Shown here piece by piece: positions 1-9,900 of a DNA stretch of 14,025 nucleotides. The first letter of the stretch is position 1, and each line of letters starts with the position of its first letter. The translations under genes were made by a program, and so were the position numbers. The notes under the pieces are model-generated. The model did no database searches, was not told where the DNA came from, and saw only the letters and a list, made by a program, of their open reading frames with translations. Source of the stretch: Phoronis ovalis (taxonomy: Eukaryota > Phoronida > Phoronidae); NCBI GenBank assembly GCA_028565635.1, contig JAOXYB010034730.1, positions 1-14,025 on the forward strand, in the 5' to 3' direction.

Positions 1-338
1 GCAAATACAGTAATGATGTTTGTACAGAACAGAGCATTGCAAGCTTAAAAGGACACAATAATATAAGTATATAAAGTATGTACTACTTTTCTGATCTAAA
101 CTATTTAGGAAATGGGACAAAGTGCATGTAATTAGGAACCATGAACATTCAACTAAAACATTTTGATTTTTTGAATTTGGGTGAAGCAGGTTTATGTAAT
201 TTATTATTTATTATCATTACACGTTTTTAGTTTTCATAGTTTTCTTTAATAAATGTCTCATGCAAAGGCTACATGACTCTGCTATATCATCGACAGAACA
301 GATGACATTGCACTTTACTGCATTTTTGGTATACTTAC
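1..338 (-). other. Intron 5 of the TNFR-like gene, cut by the left edge
   Basis: It follows the strong donor GTAAGTAT at 338-331. No acceptor with a continuing Cys-rich frame is visible, so the next exon lies outside the window. Confidence 0.55.
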
Positions 339-432
339 CTTCTAGCATCAGGGTCATAGGTAAACTTCCCAGGTTCACACATTGAGCAGTATCCATCATG
401 TTCAGCGGTGGCATTCCGTACAAGATACCATC
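339..432 (-). CDS. Exon 5 of the TNFR-like gene: last exon in the window
   Basis: Acceptor ttgatttaatgcag, donor AGAAG|GTAAGTAT, 94 nt. It completes Gly127, then reads WYLVRNATAEHDGYCSMC and EPGKFTYDPDAR, with Cys142 and Cys145 and the sequon NAT. It ends in phase 2. A second frame is open through this exon but does not join exon 4 in phase. Confidence 0.75.
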
Positions 433-2539
433 CTGCATTAAATCAATAACAATACTTCAATTCAAGAAATCAGATTTTAATCTGAATTTACAAATAACTA
501 AATACGTCAAGTAAACTCTTTAAGTTCTGTTTATTTTTAACACCAGCGGTTAACCAGCAATTCCAACAAGCTGTTGTTTCGCGAATATGTAGTATATGCT
601 ACAGAAATCCTTGCAATTCTGATTTCCTTTGCATTAAGCTTGTCGTGTATAATCCATAAGATCAAACGAAGAAAATGCTATTGTGGATTCTTTTCGAGCA
701 CAAATAAGTTCATGTACTGTATATGTTTATCACCTATCGAACACGTTTCATTTTTCCATGGTTCACATTTGGCACTACCAGATACTGACTTCTGCGTTTT
801 ATTTGGGCATTTTTGACACTGAAAATCTTCATCTTCCTTGGGTTGAGTAATCACCGGAGTAAATCCAGGTTGACAGTTGGTTCTGTTTACGCAAATAAAC
901 TGGCCAGTATCACTATTCAGATATTTATACTGGAAGACAAAAAGAGCTCACATTCAGTACTGTGTAACATTAAGTCAAAACGTAATTGATTATACAGGAA
1001 AAGTAAATGTTCGTCTTACAAAAATATGTTGTCTTTGAAAATATATACATGATACTATCAGCGTTCATCAAACAAAGCATATTTGTATGCTAGCGTGTTT
1101 TACAGTCACATAGAAATATTCACACCTAAGCTTATAACACAGGTTTTTTATCAGGTAAAACTTATAGTGTATTCAATATGCCTTAAAACTGTGAACAGTA
1201 ATGTTGACAACTTATGCTTACCTGATAATCTTCACATTCTCTTTGGACGTTTCGCTTGCTATCTGGAGTAATTAAAATGAAAACAGTTAATAGTAACAAT
1301 ACTGTAAAGCGGCATCTATTCAACAAGTTTCATTTCTCAATACAGGTATTTTTTCCAGGATGTACCTTCAGAATCAAAAAAAGCAATATCGAGTCTGTGA
1401 CGCGTACTAAAATAAAAAACTTATGTACTTACTAAACTAACTACGAAATGAATAAAAATGGACTTCTAACCATTGGGAGTTTCTATAACCAATGTTGCAC
1501 GTTACTCTTGAGGTCCAGGATAAATCATCTAGGGCTAGGGGAGTTCACAGAGCTTTCAAGAAAGAGCCTTCTTCCAGTAGATATTAAAACGCTATCTCAA
1601 CAATGAGCGTGAGTGGCAAGTACTGGTTTAGTCTACTAGAAGTACGTGTAGTATAGATGATTACAAATCTCACACCCATAGTTAACTATATATACCGATG
1701 CCTGTTATGAAGATGGGGAGCCCCTATTTAATTATACTTGTTATGATCCCAGTGCAGTAGCGCCCGCAACTTCAAGAACACTTGCATTAAGATTATCAAA
1801 GAGGAGTACTAGTGTACATTTACTGCGCGGTATTACTGTACCTAGCATATGTAAGCATACCGAGATTTGAAGTCCTATCATTCAATTTATTAATGTCTGA
1901 TGTATATATTGGTCTTGCCTCCACTGTACCCTGTAAAAATGATAAAAATAGACTAGCTCGATCACGCATCATAGAATATACAGTGTGAAAACGAACGATG
2001 AGAAATGAAGAGTTGTTGGTCTCGTAGTTGCCTTTGTTAGGATAAATGCTAAAATGTTGAGTATTACATCAAGGCTGTTCAGTTACATTGTAATTGTGAC
2101 TCCGATAGGAATAGTTTCTTCCCAAAGAAAGTGAAGGCAATCTCGCCAGTAATTAACGTCCAACAAGATGACGATAACAGTTTCCTACTATTTCATGTGA
2201 TGAAATAAATTTCCATTTCGGAATTGATTATACAAATACAGACGAAGAAAAAGAGCAATTAATTTTATGTCTTTATTTGTCAAACGTGTTAAGTAACCGG
2301 TTCTGGAGGCGGAAATATTTGGTCGATCTATGTTATTTTGTTGATCGATCAAATAATCCAGTAAATAAAATAGCATTCACAATCGTTTTAAAATCAGCTT
2401 TATCCGACTCCGATAGCTGTTGCATGTAGTCTAGAGACAATAAAGCATTACGTGAAGAAATATTTACCTGAAAGGAATATAAAATTCCATAAAAACATGC
2501 GAAAGCACAGAATGAGTTAAAATACTTCACACCTGCCAT
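339..2539 (-). CDS. TNF-receptor-like Cys-rich secreted/receptor protein, N-terminal part (five exons, runs off the left edge)
   Basis: Coding exons in transcript order are 2539-2468, 1930-1861, 1262-1222, 929-734 and 432-339. All introns are GT..AG, and phases 0,1,0,1,2 agree at every junction, giving 157 codons plus 2 nt. Residues 1-24 are a signal peptide starting MAGVKYF. Residues 25-56 are a polar linker. Cysteines follow at 57, 74, 80, 99, 102, 116, 124, 142 and 145, with spacings (C-x2-C, C-x5-C, C-x-x-G-W-Y, CEPGKF) typical of TNF-receptor cysteine-rich domains. N-glycosylation sequons are at Asn76, 104, 121 and 133. The inner ATG (AAAATGG) is preferred over an in-frame ATG 45 nt upstream, which would bury the signal peptide. 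The last donor AAG|GTAAGT is near perfect, so the gene continues to the left. EGF-like or other extracellular Cys-rich families cannot be excluded. Confidence 0.75.
734..929 (-). CDS. Exon 4 of the TNFR-like gene: main cysteine-rich repeat
   Basis: Acceptor tttttgtcttccag, donor ATAG|GTGATA, 196 nt, residues 62-126 plus one base. It carries Cys74, 80, 99, 102, 116 and 124 and the sequons NRT, NKT and NET. The pattern C-x5-C-x-PGF and C-x2-C-PNKT resembles TNF-receptor repeats. Confidence 0.78.
1222..1262 (-). CDS. Exon 3 of the TNFR-like gene: 41-nt microexon, first repeat Cys
   Basis: It lies between aattactccag and ATCAG|GTAAGC. It finishes codon 48 (Asp) and encodes SKRNVQRECEDYQ, giving Cys57 of the first cysteine repeat. 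It leads in frame into YKYLNSDTGQFIC of exon 4. Confidence 0.7.
1861..1930 (-). CDS. Exon 2 of the TNFR-like gene: polar linker
   Basis: It is 70 nt between a pyrimidine-rich acceptor (catttttacag) and CTCG|GTATGC. It encodes GTVEARPIYTSDINK and a further polar stretch to Leu47, with no cysteine. The donor is the weakest in the gene (GTATGC), but start phase 0 and end phase 1 fit both neighbours exactly. Confidence 0.6.
2468..2539 (-). CDS. Exon 1 of the TNFR-like gene: signal peptide
   Basis: It has 24 codons ending at TTTCAG|GTAAATA. After MAGVK comes a hydrophobic stretch rich in Phe, Cys, Ala, Ile and Leu, followed by polar sequence in exon 2. Cleavage is likely near the exon 1-2 junction (SFQ-GTVEA). 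The ATG context AAAATGG has A at -3 and G at +4. Confidence 0.75.
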
Positions 2540-2551
2540 TTTGAGATCAAA

Positions 2552-2562
2552 GGGAAAATCCC
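2552..2562. promoter_or_regulatory. kappaB-like GGGAAAATCCC near the TNFR-like start codon
   Basis: This 11-bp motif is a perfect half-site pair (GGGA/TCCC) around AAA, like insect Dorsal/Relish sites. It lies 13 bases upstream of the ATG, probably inside the 5' leader, which is unusual for an enhancer element. Chance occurrence is possible. Confidence 0.25.
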
Positions 2563-2659
2563 AGTCAGTCACGTTACCCGACACAAATGACCTATTTACT
2601 AGCGCAAAGATAAATGCTCATGTCAGGAGCTAGAAAGACAGACCTTACATTACCCTTGA

Positions 2660-2675
2660 GGCGCGCTCTTTTTAG
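2660..2675 (-). promoter_or_regulatory. Possible core promoter of the TNFR-like gene
   Basis: Read on the minus strand, CTAAAAAGAGCGCGCC lies about 120 bases before the ATG. It has an AT-rich TATA-like core followed by AAGAG and GCGCGC, the same arrangement as the TATA region at 6875 of the BRICHOS gene. A start near 2640 would give a leader of about 100 nt. It is a weak match to TATA and tentative. Confidence 0.25.
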
Positions 2676-4555
2676 CAGCTTATGGAAATATCTAAATACA
2701 CTGAGGGTTGGAATTTATTAAAAAATGCTCCATGTACCAATTTTGAATATCTCATTTTGTTCTTTGGCTACATAAAGTAAAGCCCTATTTGCATGACCTG
2801 TAGCATTGCGCAGTTCCGGGTCGCAGTTCAATCTAGAGAAGTGCCTGGATCGGATCCTGAATGCAAATTGGAAGTGTTTATGTTTTTGCCAATATCTTTT
2901 AGAACTATCACGAGGTTGAAATGTAATAAAGTGTAAAGAGCAGATGGCAATTTGGTCTTTTTTCAAAGAATATGTACGATGCGGCCTTCCTTATAGAGTA
3001 ATAACTGAGTCATTTCTTGCACAAAGTGATAAAGGATGGATGGTTTTACAAAAAAGTAGTCCGACTACAAATCGTATAGCTGCTTTTATTTAACTGCATA
3101 CCTTGGCCGCAGATGGATTTTTTTAATATCTTAAAATATCTCTCAACCCATGCATGTCTTTTGACTACAGGATACATGGAACAAAGCCAAATGATTTACA
3201 TACAGTTATCCAAATGCGATAATTACGTGACATTATTTCCTGATTATCAATCTGTATTTGGGCTAGTGATTTTCAAGTTCTATTTAAATGGCTATATTAC
3301 AAAATCCAAATAAACATTCTTTCATTTTAAATGTTCCCTACTTACTGTTGGTATTAACAGAAAACTAGTAGCTTTTAATTTGTTTGGCTTGTTCTTTCTA
3401 ATTTAAATGCATTAATTTTATAAAATTAGCATTTCACGTCAATTTTCGTATTTTTTATCATGAAAGTAACAATAACATTTATCACAACTTCTGCCAAAAG
3501 CACAGATAGAACTTATATATAAAACTGCTATTTTAACTTTGAAGAAATTACCTGTCTAATGATTCATTTCACGGGTTAAGGAAAAATGAATTTTATACCT
3601 GGAATTTGTTTGATCTACAAAGTAATACTCTTCCTATATTGCATTAAACATTCCTTCAGCCAATTCAACCTTATCCGATATTTAAAATACTTGGTTTCAG
3701 TATGTATTTGACTTAATATTTTGTCTTTCATTTAATTAGTTTAACTCATGTAAACAGTGTTTGAAAATTATTAATATTTTCTGTATACACGTTTGTGGCC
3801 CATGCAGTGTAAACATATGCTATCGTTAGCAAGGAATGCAAACAAAACTTAGTTTTTAAACTTGGCTAGCAAAACATCTACAAAAAGTAGATCTTCCAAT
3901 TTTTGATGACTGTTTTGAAATGTTCGTTTTCCTTATATTAAACAGACAGAAAAGAATGCGATTCAGTTACTGTAAAGTACATAACGACCTATATAATACA
4001 CAGGTGTCTAGATAGTCATTTTATTGTTTTTAAGGAATGTTTACACACACAAAAACTGCCATATAATGCATCAATCATTTTGATACATTTATGTCGGTAG
4101 AGCAAATATCGTTTTTTTTTAATAAGCATAAAATAAATTGTTTGAAAAAAAATTACAGTGTATACTGTACCCCACAATAGGAACGCTAACCATGTAATTG
4201 AGTTGCATTGTTGATATTAGACATCTAAACTGCATGTGTATATAGTGCAGGTTTGTCTGTGAAGTTTCACATTTGTTGCAGCTATTGAATGTGTTACAAA
4301 TAAAGTGGGCAGTATAGAGTTTTTTCTTATAATAACATTTTAATTAATTACTTAGTACATCATTTATAATACGCAACTCATTAGTAAAGATAAACGTCAG
4401 GATAAAGACATGTGCTAATGAATTACAAAATATTTAGTAGTAATAGAAATTAAAAAAAATTGTGTTAAATTTGTACATATATATGGTAAACTAAATTTTA
4501 TCAGAATTTTATATGTAAGTTCAGCAGTTTTTGATAACGTATGTAATTTAATTGA

Positions 4556-4581
4556 ATATTAATTATTAATTATTAATTATT
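4556..4581. repeat. Short tandem ATTAATT repeat
   Basis: About three and a half copies of a 7-bp unit (attaatt) in AT-rich intergenic DNA. Confidence 0.8.
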
Positions 4582-5059
4582 GAATATATATAATTCAACT
4601 AAGAAATGAGTATGCTTTTATTACAGGCTTACTACAAAAATCTTAAAAAAAGAAAAAGTTCTAGAATGCGTGTATCTCTTCCATATGTAAACTCTCACAT
4701 AGCCTGCTTATTCATACTTTGCAAACTGTCACCGCACTTTTATCATAGGTTAATCTGTAAAATATATTCCGTATGATTTCCTGATTAAGATATTTTTTTT
4801 TAAAAAGCTGTTGGCAAAATGCCTACTGTAAGGTATTTAATCCCTGAGAAAATTCATGTGAGATTGCAGTTTTAATCTTATATTACTCCCGGGGTGTTAC
4901 AGAAAGGTGCACAAACAAATATGTTTTTATGTCTTATAATGGCAAAATTCTAATATAAGAACTATGAATCGATTAAACTATGTTAGAAACATTAGAGATA
5001 TATTTTTTTTAAACTAAATATTGCAGTATGCTGAGCTGCACATGCACCTGCTGTTTGAA

Positions 5060-5087
5060 CTCAGTTGGAAAAGCAGTAGACTGCGGA
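5060..5087 (+). repeat. tRNA-like fragment, possible decayed SINE head
   Basis: CTCAGTTGG then AAAAGCAGTAGACTGCGGA resembles the D-arm and anticodon region of a tRNA, including the A-box core. The expected B box (GGTTCGANTCC) is not found downstream and the anticodon stem does not pair. It is not a working tRNA. Confidence 0.3.
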
Positions 5088-6049
5088 CGGTAAATTTTTA
5101 CTAGGTAGGGAATACGCACTCCGTGCCAGGATGCTTATTTAAAATTAACTGCCAGGGAAGATTTTTATGCACTGATAATCACGAAAATAAAAATTACAGT
5201 TCAGAAAATAAAGGCACGCGCTAACAGTTTTTTGACTCTTTGGAACGAGACCAAATAATTATTTCCTGGTAGTTTTTTTTACACACTTTCAATCAATTTT
5301 GAACATATACAGTTGGCAAAACTTTACTTCAATTTTCTGTTTTTCACTTTTTGTTACGTTTCACTTTGATGAGCTTTATACAAACACATGATACAAAGGG
5401 GCTGTGTTTTTTTTGTACAGCGCGACCATCACTATTTTAAATATATATATTTATTAATTCCACAAAAAACTGAAAACGACATGTACTTTTATAATTATTA
5501 TCCAATATAAGCAGAATTGATGAATTAATTATGGAATAGATCAAAGGAGAATTTGCGCTGCAAATGTATTCAGTTTTAAATGGGGTTAGAAGTCCTTTGA
5601 AATTATATTTTATACATCGGGCAATTAGTTCTTCCATGTGCAGAGTTGACAGATTACAGTATTTTTACAGTTTTATGTAAAAAAAAATCACTTGTCATAA
5701 AATGTTCTGTTTCAACAGCACTGTTTGAAATAAATGTACGCACCCTTAAAGGGATAGCATTATTCTTGTTTAATAGTAAATCTTTTTCCTAAACGTACCA
5801 GAACATGCGCATGCGCAACTAACATCCTATTATTGATACTAATTAATAAACAAAACTTACATGTAAATTTAAGCGGACAAAGGTTAGGTACATGTAATAA
5901 ATTACATACTCTAAAGTATAAATTGCTCCGTGTATTTAAATAGTGTTTGTTTCCTGTATTTCACGATATCAAGATATGATATTAACCAAAAATATAAAAC
6001 ATTTATATACTGCCACATCTAATATGCTATACTGACCAAGAATAACATG

Positions 6050-6051
<2 letters not shown>

Positions 6052-6086
<35 letters not shown>
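6052..6086. repeat. (AT)n microsatellite, 35 bp
   Basis: An uninterrupted AT dinucleotide run lies between the TNFR-like and BRICHOS genes. Confidence 0.95.
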
Positions 6087-6090
<4 letters not shown>

Positions 6091-6124
6091 TGACCATTTT
6101 TAGTTATTGAAACAACATACATAC

Positions 6125-6661
6125 CGGCTCAGCCTTAATTTGCACACAAGGTCCGTTGCATTTATGTAACCTTGCAACACCTACATCTGCATAGTTTGAG
6201 ATTAAAATGACTAAAAAGATAATAATATATCCAGATATTGCAGATTACTATTCATTATTCGTCAAAATCGTACAGGTAGCTTTTACTTGTAGTTTCCATT
6301 TTCCTAGAAAAAGGGTGTCGATCATAACTAATTTAATTAAAATGTAGTTAGTAAATACGATCTCAAAACACTTCACTTTAAGCGCGAAAATAAAACGAGC
6401 CATCAAATATACAATTTTCCTTTTTCAAATTGATACACTAATCAACATTGAAAAAGAAAGTTATGGCAAGTAGATGGGTCTAAATTTATGTATGCTTTAT
6501 GAAATAAACTGGGATGTTCTAAGCACAACAGTCTCTTCATGCGTTTCAACGAATGTGAATTGTGCTGTAGATCATGCACCACTTTCTAACATATGTTACC
6601 TGCACGTACTGTCGCTTTTGACACAAACGTAATGCATGCATGGGAAGAATTGGAAAGTTGG
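6125..6661 (-). CDS. Candidate two-exon fragment of an unrecognised Cys-containing protein
   Basis: Exon-like segments are 6661-6600 (poly-T acceptor tttttttttttag, donor GCAG|GTAACA) and 6186-6125 (acceptor actatgcag, donor GCCG|GTATGT), each 62 nt. One frame stays open through both and reads about 41 residues, including SHACITFVSKATVR, then RLHKCNGPCVQIKAEP, with phases matching at the junction (Asp codon). A second frame also joins but stops within the second segment, giving a Cys-dense end (CVKSDSTC then RCRCCKVT). No start exon or downstream partner was found, and I recognise no family. It may be chance. Confidence 0.25.
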
Positions 6662-6731
6662 CTAAAAAAAAAAATGGGGTAAACATATTTTTTCAATATA
6701 TTTTTTTTTCATCTCAAGTTTTTTTCCGAAT

Positions 6732-6741
6732 GGAAATTCCC
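6732..6741. promoter_or_regulatory. kappaB (Rel/NF-kB) consensus site
   Basis: GGAAATTCCC is the reverse complement of GGGAATTTCC and matches the consensus GGGRNWYYCC at every position. It is 134 bases before the TATA box, a usual distance for immune-gene enhancers in animals. A single 10-bp match can occur by chance, so binding is inferred. Confidence 0.5.
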
Positions 6742-6874
6742 TAAAAACGCTATTGGCTCATTTCAGACAAAAGCACCATAAATGGAAATCGTTTTATTTA
6801 AAAAAAATAGTGTTTATGTTTTATTTTGTTTCCAGCAAAAACCGTTATTTCCTTGTTTTTCGACATCCAGAGGT

Positions 6875-6882
6875 TATATAAG
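6875..6882 (+). promoter_or_regulatory. TATA box of the BRICHOS gene
   Basis: TATATAAG lies 104 bases before the ATG at 6986 and is followed directly by the GC alternation GTGCGCGCGC. Transcription would begin near 6905-6912, giving a 5' leader of about 75-80 nt with no upstream intron needed. A canonical TATA box fits a strongly inducible or tissue-restricted gene. Confidence 0.7.
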
Positions 6883-6985
6883 AGTGCGCGCGCTTTTATA
6901 ATATTCTTTACTGGCTATTCTTGTTTCAAGACTGACGGTTAGCCTGTACATGTACTTCCAGTGACATTAATTTAAATCTACTGAG

Positions 6986-9900
6986 ATGGAAAAGTGTGAA
7001 ACCGAACGCGCAGTGCCTCCGGTTAGTAAATAGCTTGCTATTACATCTTTTTTGAGAAACTCTTGTTTTTTAATATATAACATATTTTTTTTAAATGTAG
7101 AAAACCTATATTTTTGCTAAATTCTAATGACATGTGTTATTTTAATTAATTATTTATTTTTCGCTTTTGACATAAAACGACAACAGTTATGTTTGCTATA
7201 TAGTCATTCGTTTTAGAGTAGTGTACTATGTAGTCCTGTAACGTACGTACATTTTGTTGCAGTAGTTTTTTGTTTTGCAATGTAACTTTTTTAGGCTTAT
7301 ACTGCTCCAGTCACGTACCAAGTGGTAAAAGGTAACAAGAAGACGCTATGTGCCGTTGGTATCACCGTGTTGATCTGCACTGTCATTTTCGTCACGACAG
7401 GCGTCGTCCTTACTGCTAATTTTATGAGGGGTGAAACATCCGAGGAGTCGAAACAGGTACTGGCTGTATAACTTATTAGACTCATGCAGTAATATGATAA
7501 TCGCTTTTGATTTTATATAATTCTGCTGCATAAATTCAGATAGTTTAGGCATTTGGGATGCATTTTAGTTGAAATTTCTTAAATCTGTACCTACCGTCTA
7601 CTCTCAAGAATACTAAGCAATAAGGTAATTTATGAAATACGCCAATAATCGTAAAACTAGATTACATTCAAACACTTTTTAAATAGTACTGCTCAGTGAC
7701 ATATTATTGTTTTATATCATTTCTAATTATTTACATAATTTTTAATATTTTTTTTTTCATTTTAATAATTAATTTAAATTTAGACCCCGCATCATTACGA
7801 AGTAAATGTCAAAATTAATGACAAAACTGAAAAAGAAGAGGTCGAGGTTAACCCTGAGAAAAAAGAAATCGTTATAACGCAGAGAAGTGCTAATGCTGTT
7901 ACAATGGAGGATTTCAAAACGGTGAGACAATTGGTGGTTTATTTTAGAAAAATGTATTGTAACTGCAAATTAAAATTTACAACTCAGACATTTTAAAATG
8001 TAGCTAACGTTTAACGTTAAGTTTAATTTACTTACATGAACGATTTTTAAGACTTTGCATAATGCACTTAAATTATATTATTATTTCTCATGAAAGTCAC
8101 ATTTTTGTTTCATATATAGGGCTATATGGTTTCGAAGGAAATCAAAAAGCGTACATGCTATGTTATGCCTATTTCCGAGAACCGCCAAGCGGATTCCTTC
8201 GACAACATATACAAAGCGTCTGAAAAGGTATGTTTTCATGTCTTCAGCACCTTAAGACTAAGCTAGAGGCACGTTTCCATAAAATTGTTATTTTTTCTAA
8301 TATTAACATGACAAGATGGTCAAAACAAACATATTTTATTGCATAAATTTTAACAGTACAACAAATTATTAGACTTTTTGAAATGAGCCATTTAACTTAT
8401 GACAGCTGGAAATGCAAAAATAATATCAGGTATATCTACTCATTTCTAACTGTGTTGAATAGTTAACAGTTATTACCTGTTTTGTGAACTAGGTTATGTG
8501 AATGGAGGATTATAGTTGAGTGACAGCTTGACCTTTCCTAAACATACTAAAGAATGTAAACATTGAATATGAGAAAAAATAATTAATTATTTCAAATTAC
8601 AACGTTCAATTTTTCAATAACCCATAATTTTTCAACACCTTTACAAAAATGTTGAATTATTTCAACTTACAATAATTTTCATTATTTTCTTTTTGAAATG
8701 TGCGAAATAACTTGAAAAGTTGAAAATCGGTTCTAAGCCCTAGACATGACACCACATATCTAAAATGCTTAACGTTCAAATTTGAAAATGAGCATATTCA
8801 TTAAGAATATATTCACAAGCTTGTTCTACCCTTTAATTATAATTTAATATATAGCATAGTTGTTATATTTAATATATAGTATACTTGTTATATTTTATTC
8901 TTACAGTAGCAAATATGATCATTGCATTTTTTCATCCATGTTATCTTTTTTTTTAAATAGACCAATGGTAACGTGACTACACAAAGCACCATTAAGAAAC
9001 AGCCTTTAATGGATCACGTCATTAACACAGAAGTTCTCCGATACACGGCAGGGGACTCCATTGCTGGGTTTTGCGCAGGATTTGACTCTCACTGGTTGGT
9101 CGATGATCCAGGTAATTCCCGACTTTTGCTTTAGTTTTTTATTAGCACCTTTGTGAATTTTTTTTTATATCTCTAGTACGACATGTATAATTTATAATCT
9201 CAAAAATATAATATACTAACACAGTTGATATGTCCATGATCTTAGCATGACCTCACGTAGCAACCGATTCAGCTTAATATATCATATACATTTAAGGGTA
9301 TTAAGTTCCCAGAATGGCCCATATGTGTTGGGGCTATTATCCTATAACTAAAGGGAAAACAAAATTGTGTACATTTTTTGGCAATTTTTCTTTTCTTATT
9401 TTCAAAGTTAACAGTACAGTATATCTATCGAGATATCTACAAGAGAAATAATTCATACATATTGTTATTATTACTACCCAGTGGGGGCGGCGCTAGATAC
9501 ACGAAAGCAATGGAAAGTCAAGTGTATCAAGCTCTTATTTTCAAAGTCAATAGTATAGTAAACCTATCGAGATATCTACAAGAGAAATAATTCATATTAT
9601 TATTATTACTACTGTACAAGACTCCCAGTGGGGCTGCGCTAGCTAGTACCTGGAAGCAATGAAAAGTCAAATGTATCAAGCACTAAGGCTGGAGATGCAG
9701 ATCACCGAGTTTCTGCCCTTTTGTCACGTATCAGTTAATCGCCACCTGTCTTAAAGAATCAAAACTATTATAACCAATTACGTAAATATTAAAATTCTAA
9801 CCTTAACCTAACCCTAGCCTTAATTTTACCCTAAATATAATATTGGGAAACATGCATCGGACCATAGGCCTAGAGGAAAACTAACCCAGATAGAATTAGC

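Larger units (their letters stand above)
2676..6124. other. Noncoding AT-rich intergenic stretch
   Basis: Both strands were read for splice-bounded open segments. Donor-like sites near 3346 and 3552 (minus) lead only to very short or stop-filled segments. It contains poly-T tracts, short AT repeats, a weak tRNA-like fragment and no recognisable gene. Confidence 0.6.

Noticed and set aside
217-438. 73-codon minus-strand open frame
   Set aside because: It reads exon 5 of the TNFR-like gene in a frame that does not join exon 4 and runs through the strong GTAAGT donor into the intron.
574-816. Plus-strand open frame opposite exon 4 of the TNFR-like gene
   Set aside because: It is antisense to a well-supported exon and has no independent evidence.
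1436-1560. GC-richer stretch with a donor-like GTAAGTAC on the minus strand
   Set aside because: The frames hit stops at the donor or lack an acceptor, and any exon here would break the phase match between exons 2 and 3 of the TNFR-like gene.
2718-2966. Minus-strand open frame upstream of the TNFR-like gene
   Set aside because: No known domain, and it overlaps the word shared with 12651; more likely repeat sequence.
3553-3604. Minus-strand segment with acceptor TTCCAG and donor ACAG|GTAATT
   Set aside because: All three frames contain a stop.
5060-5130. Functional tRNA gene
   Set aside because: No B box, no pairing anticodon or acceptor stem.
7297-7552. Minus-strand open frames over exon 2 of the BRICHOS gene
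   Set aside because: They are shadows of the plus-strand exon, with no splice or motif support.
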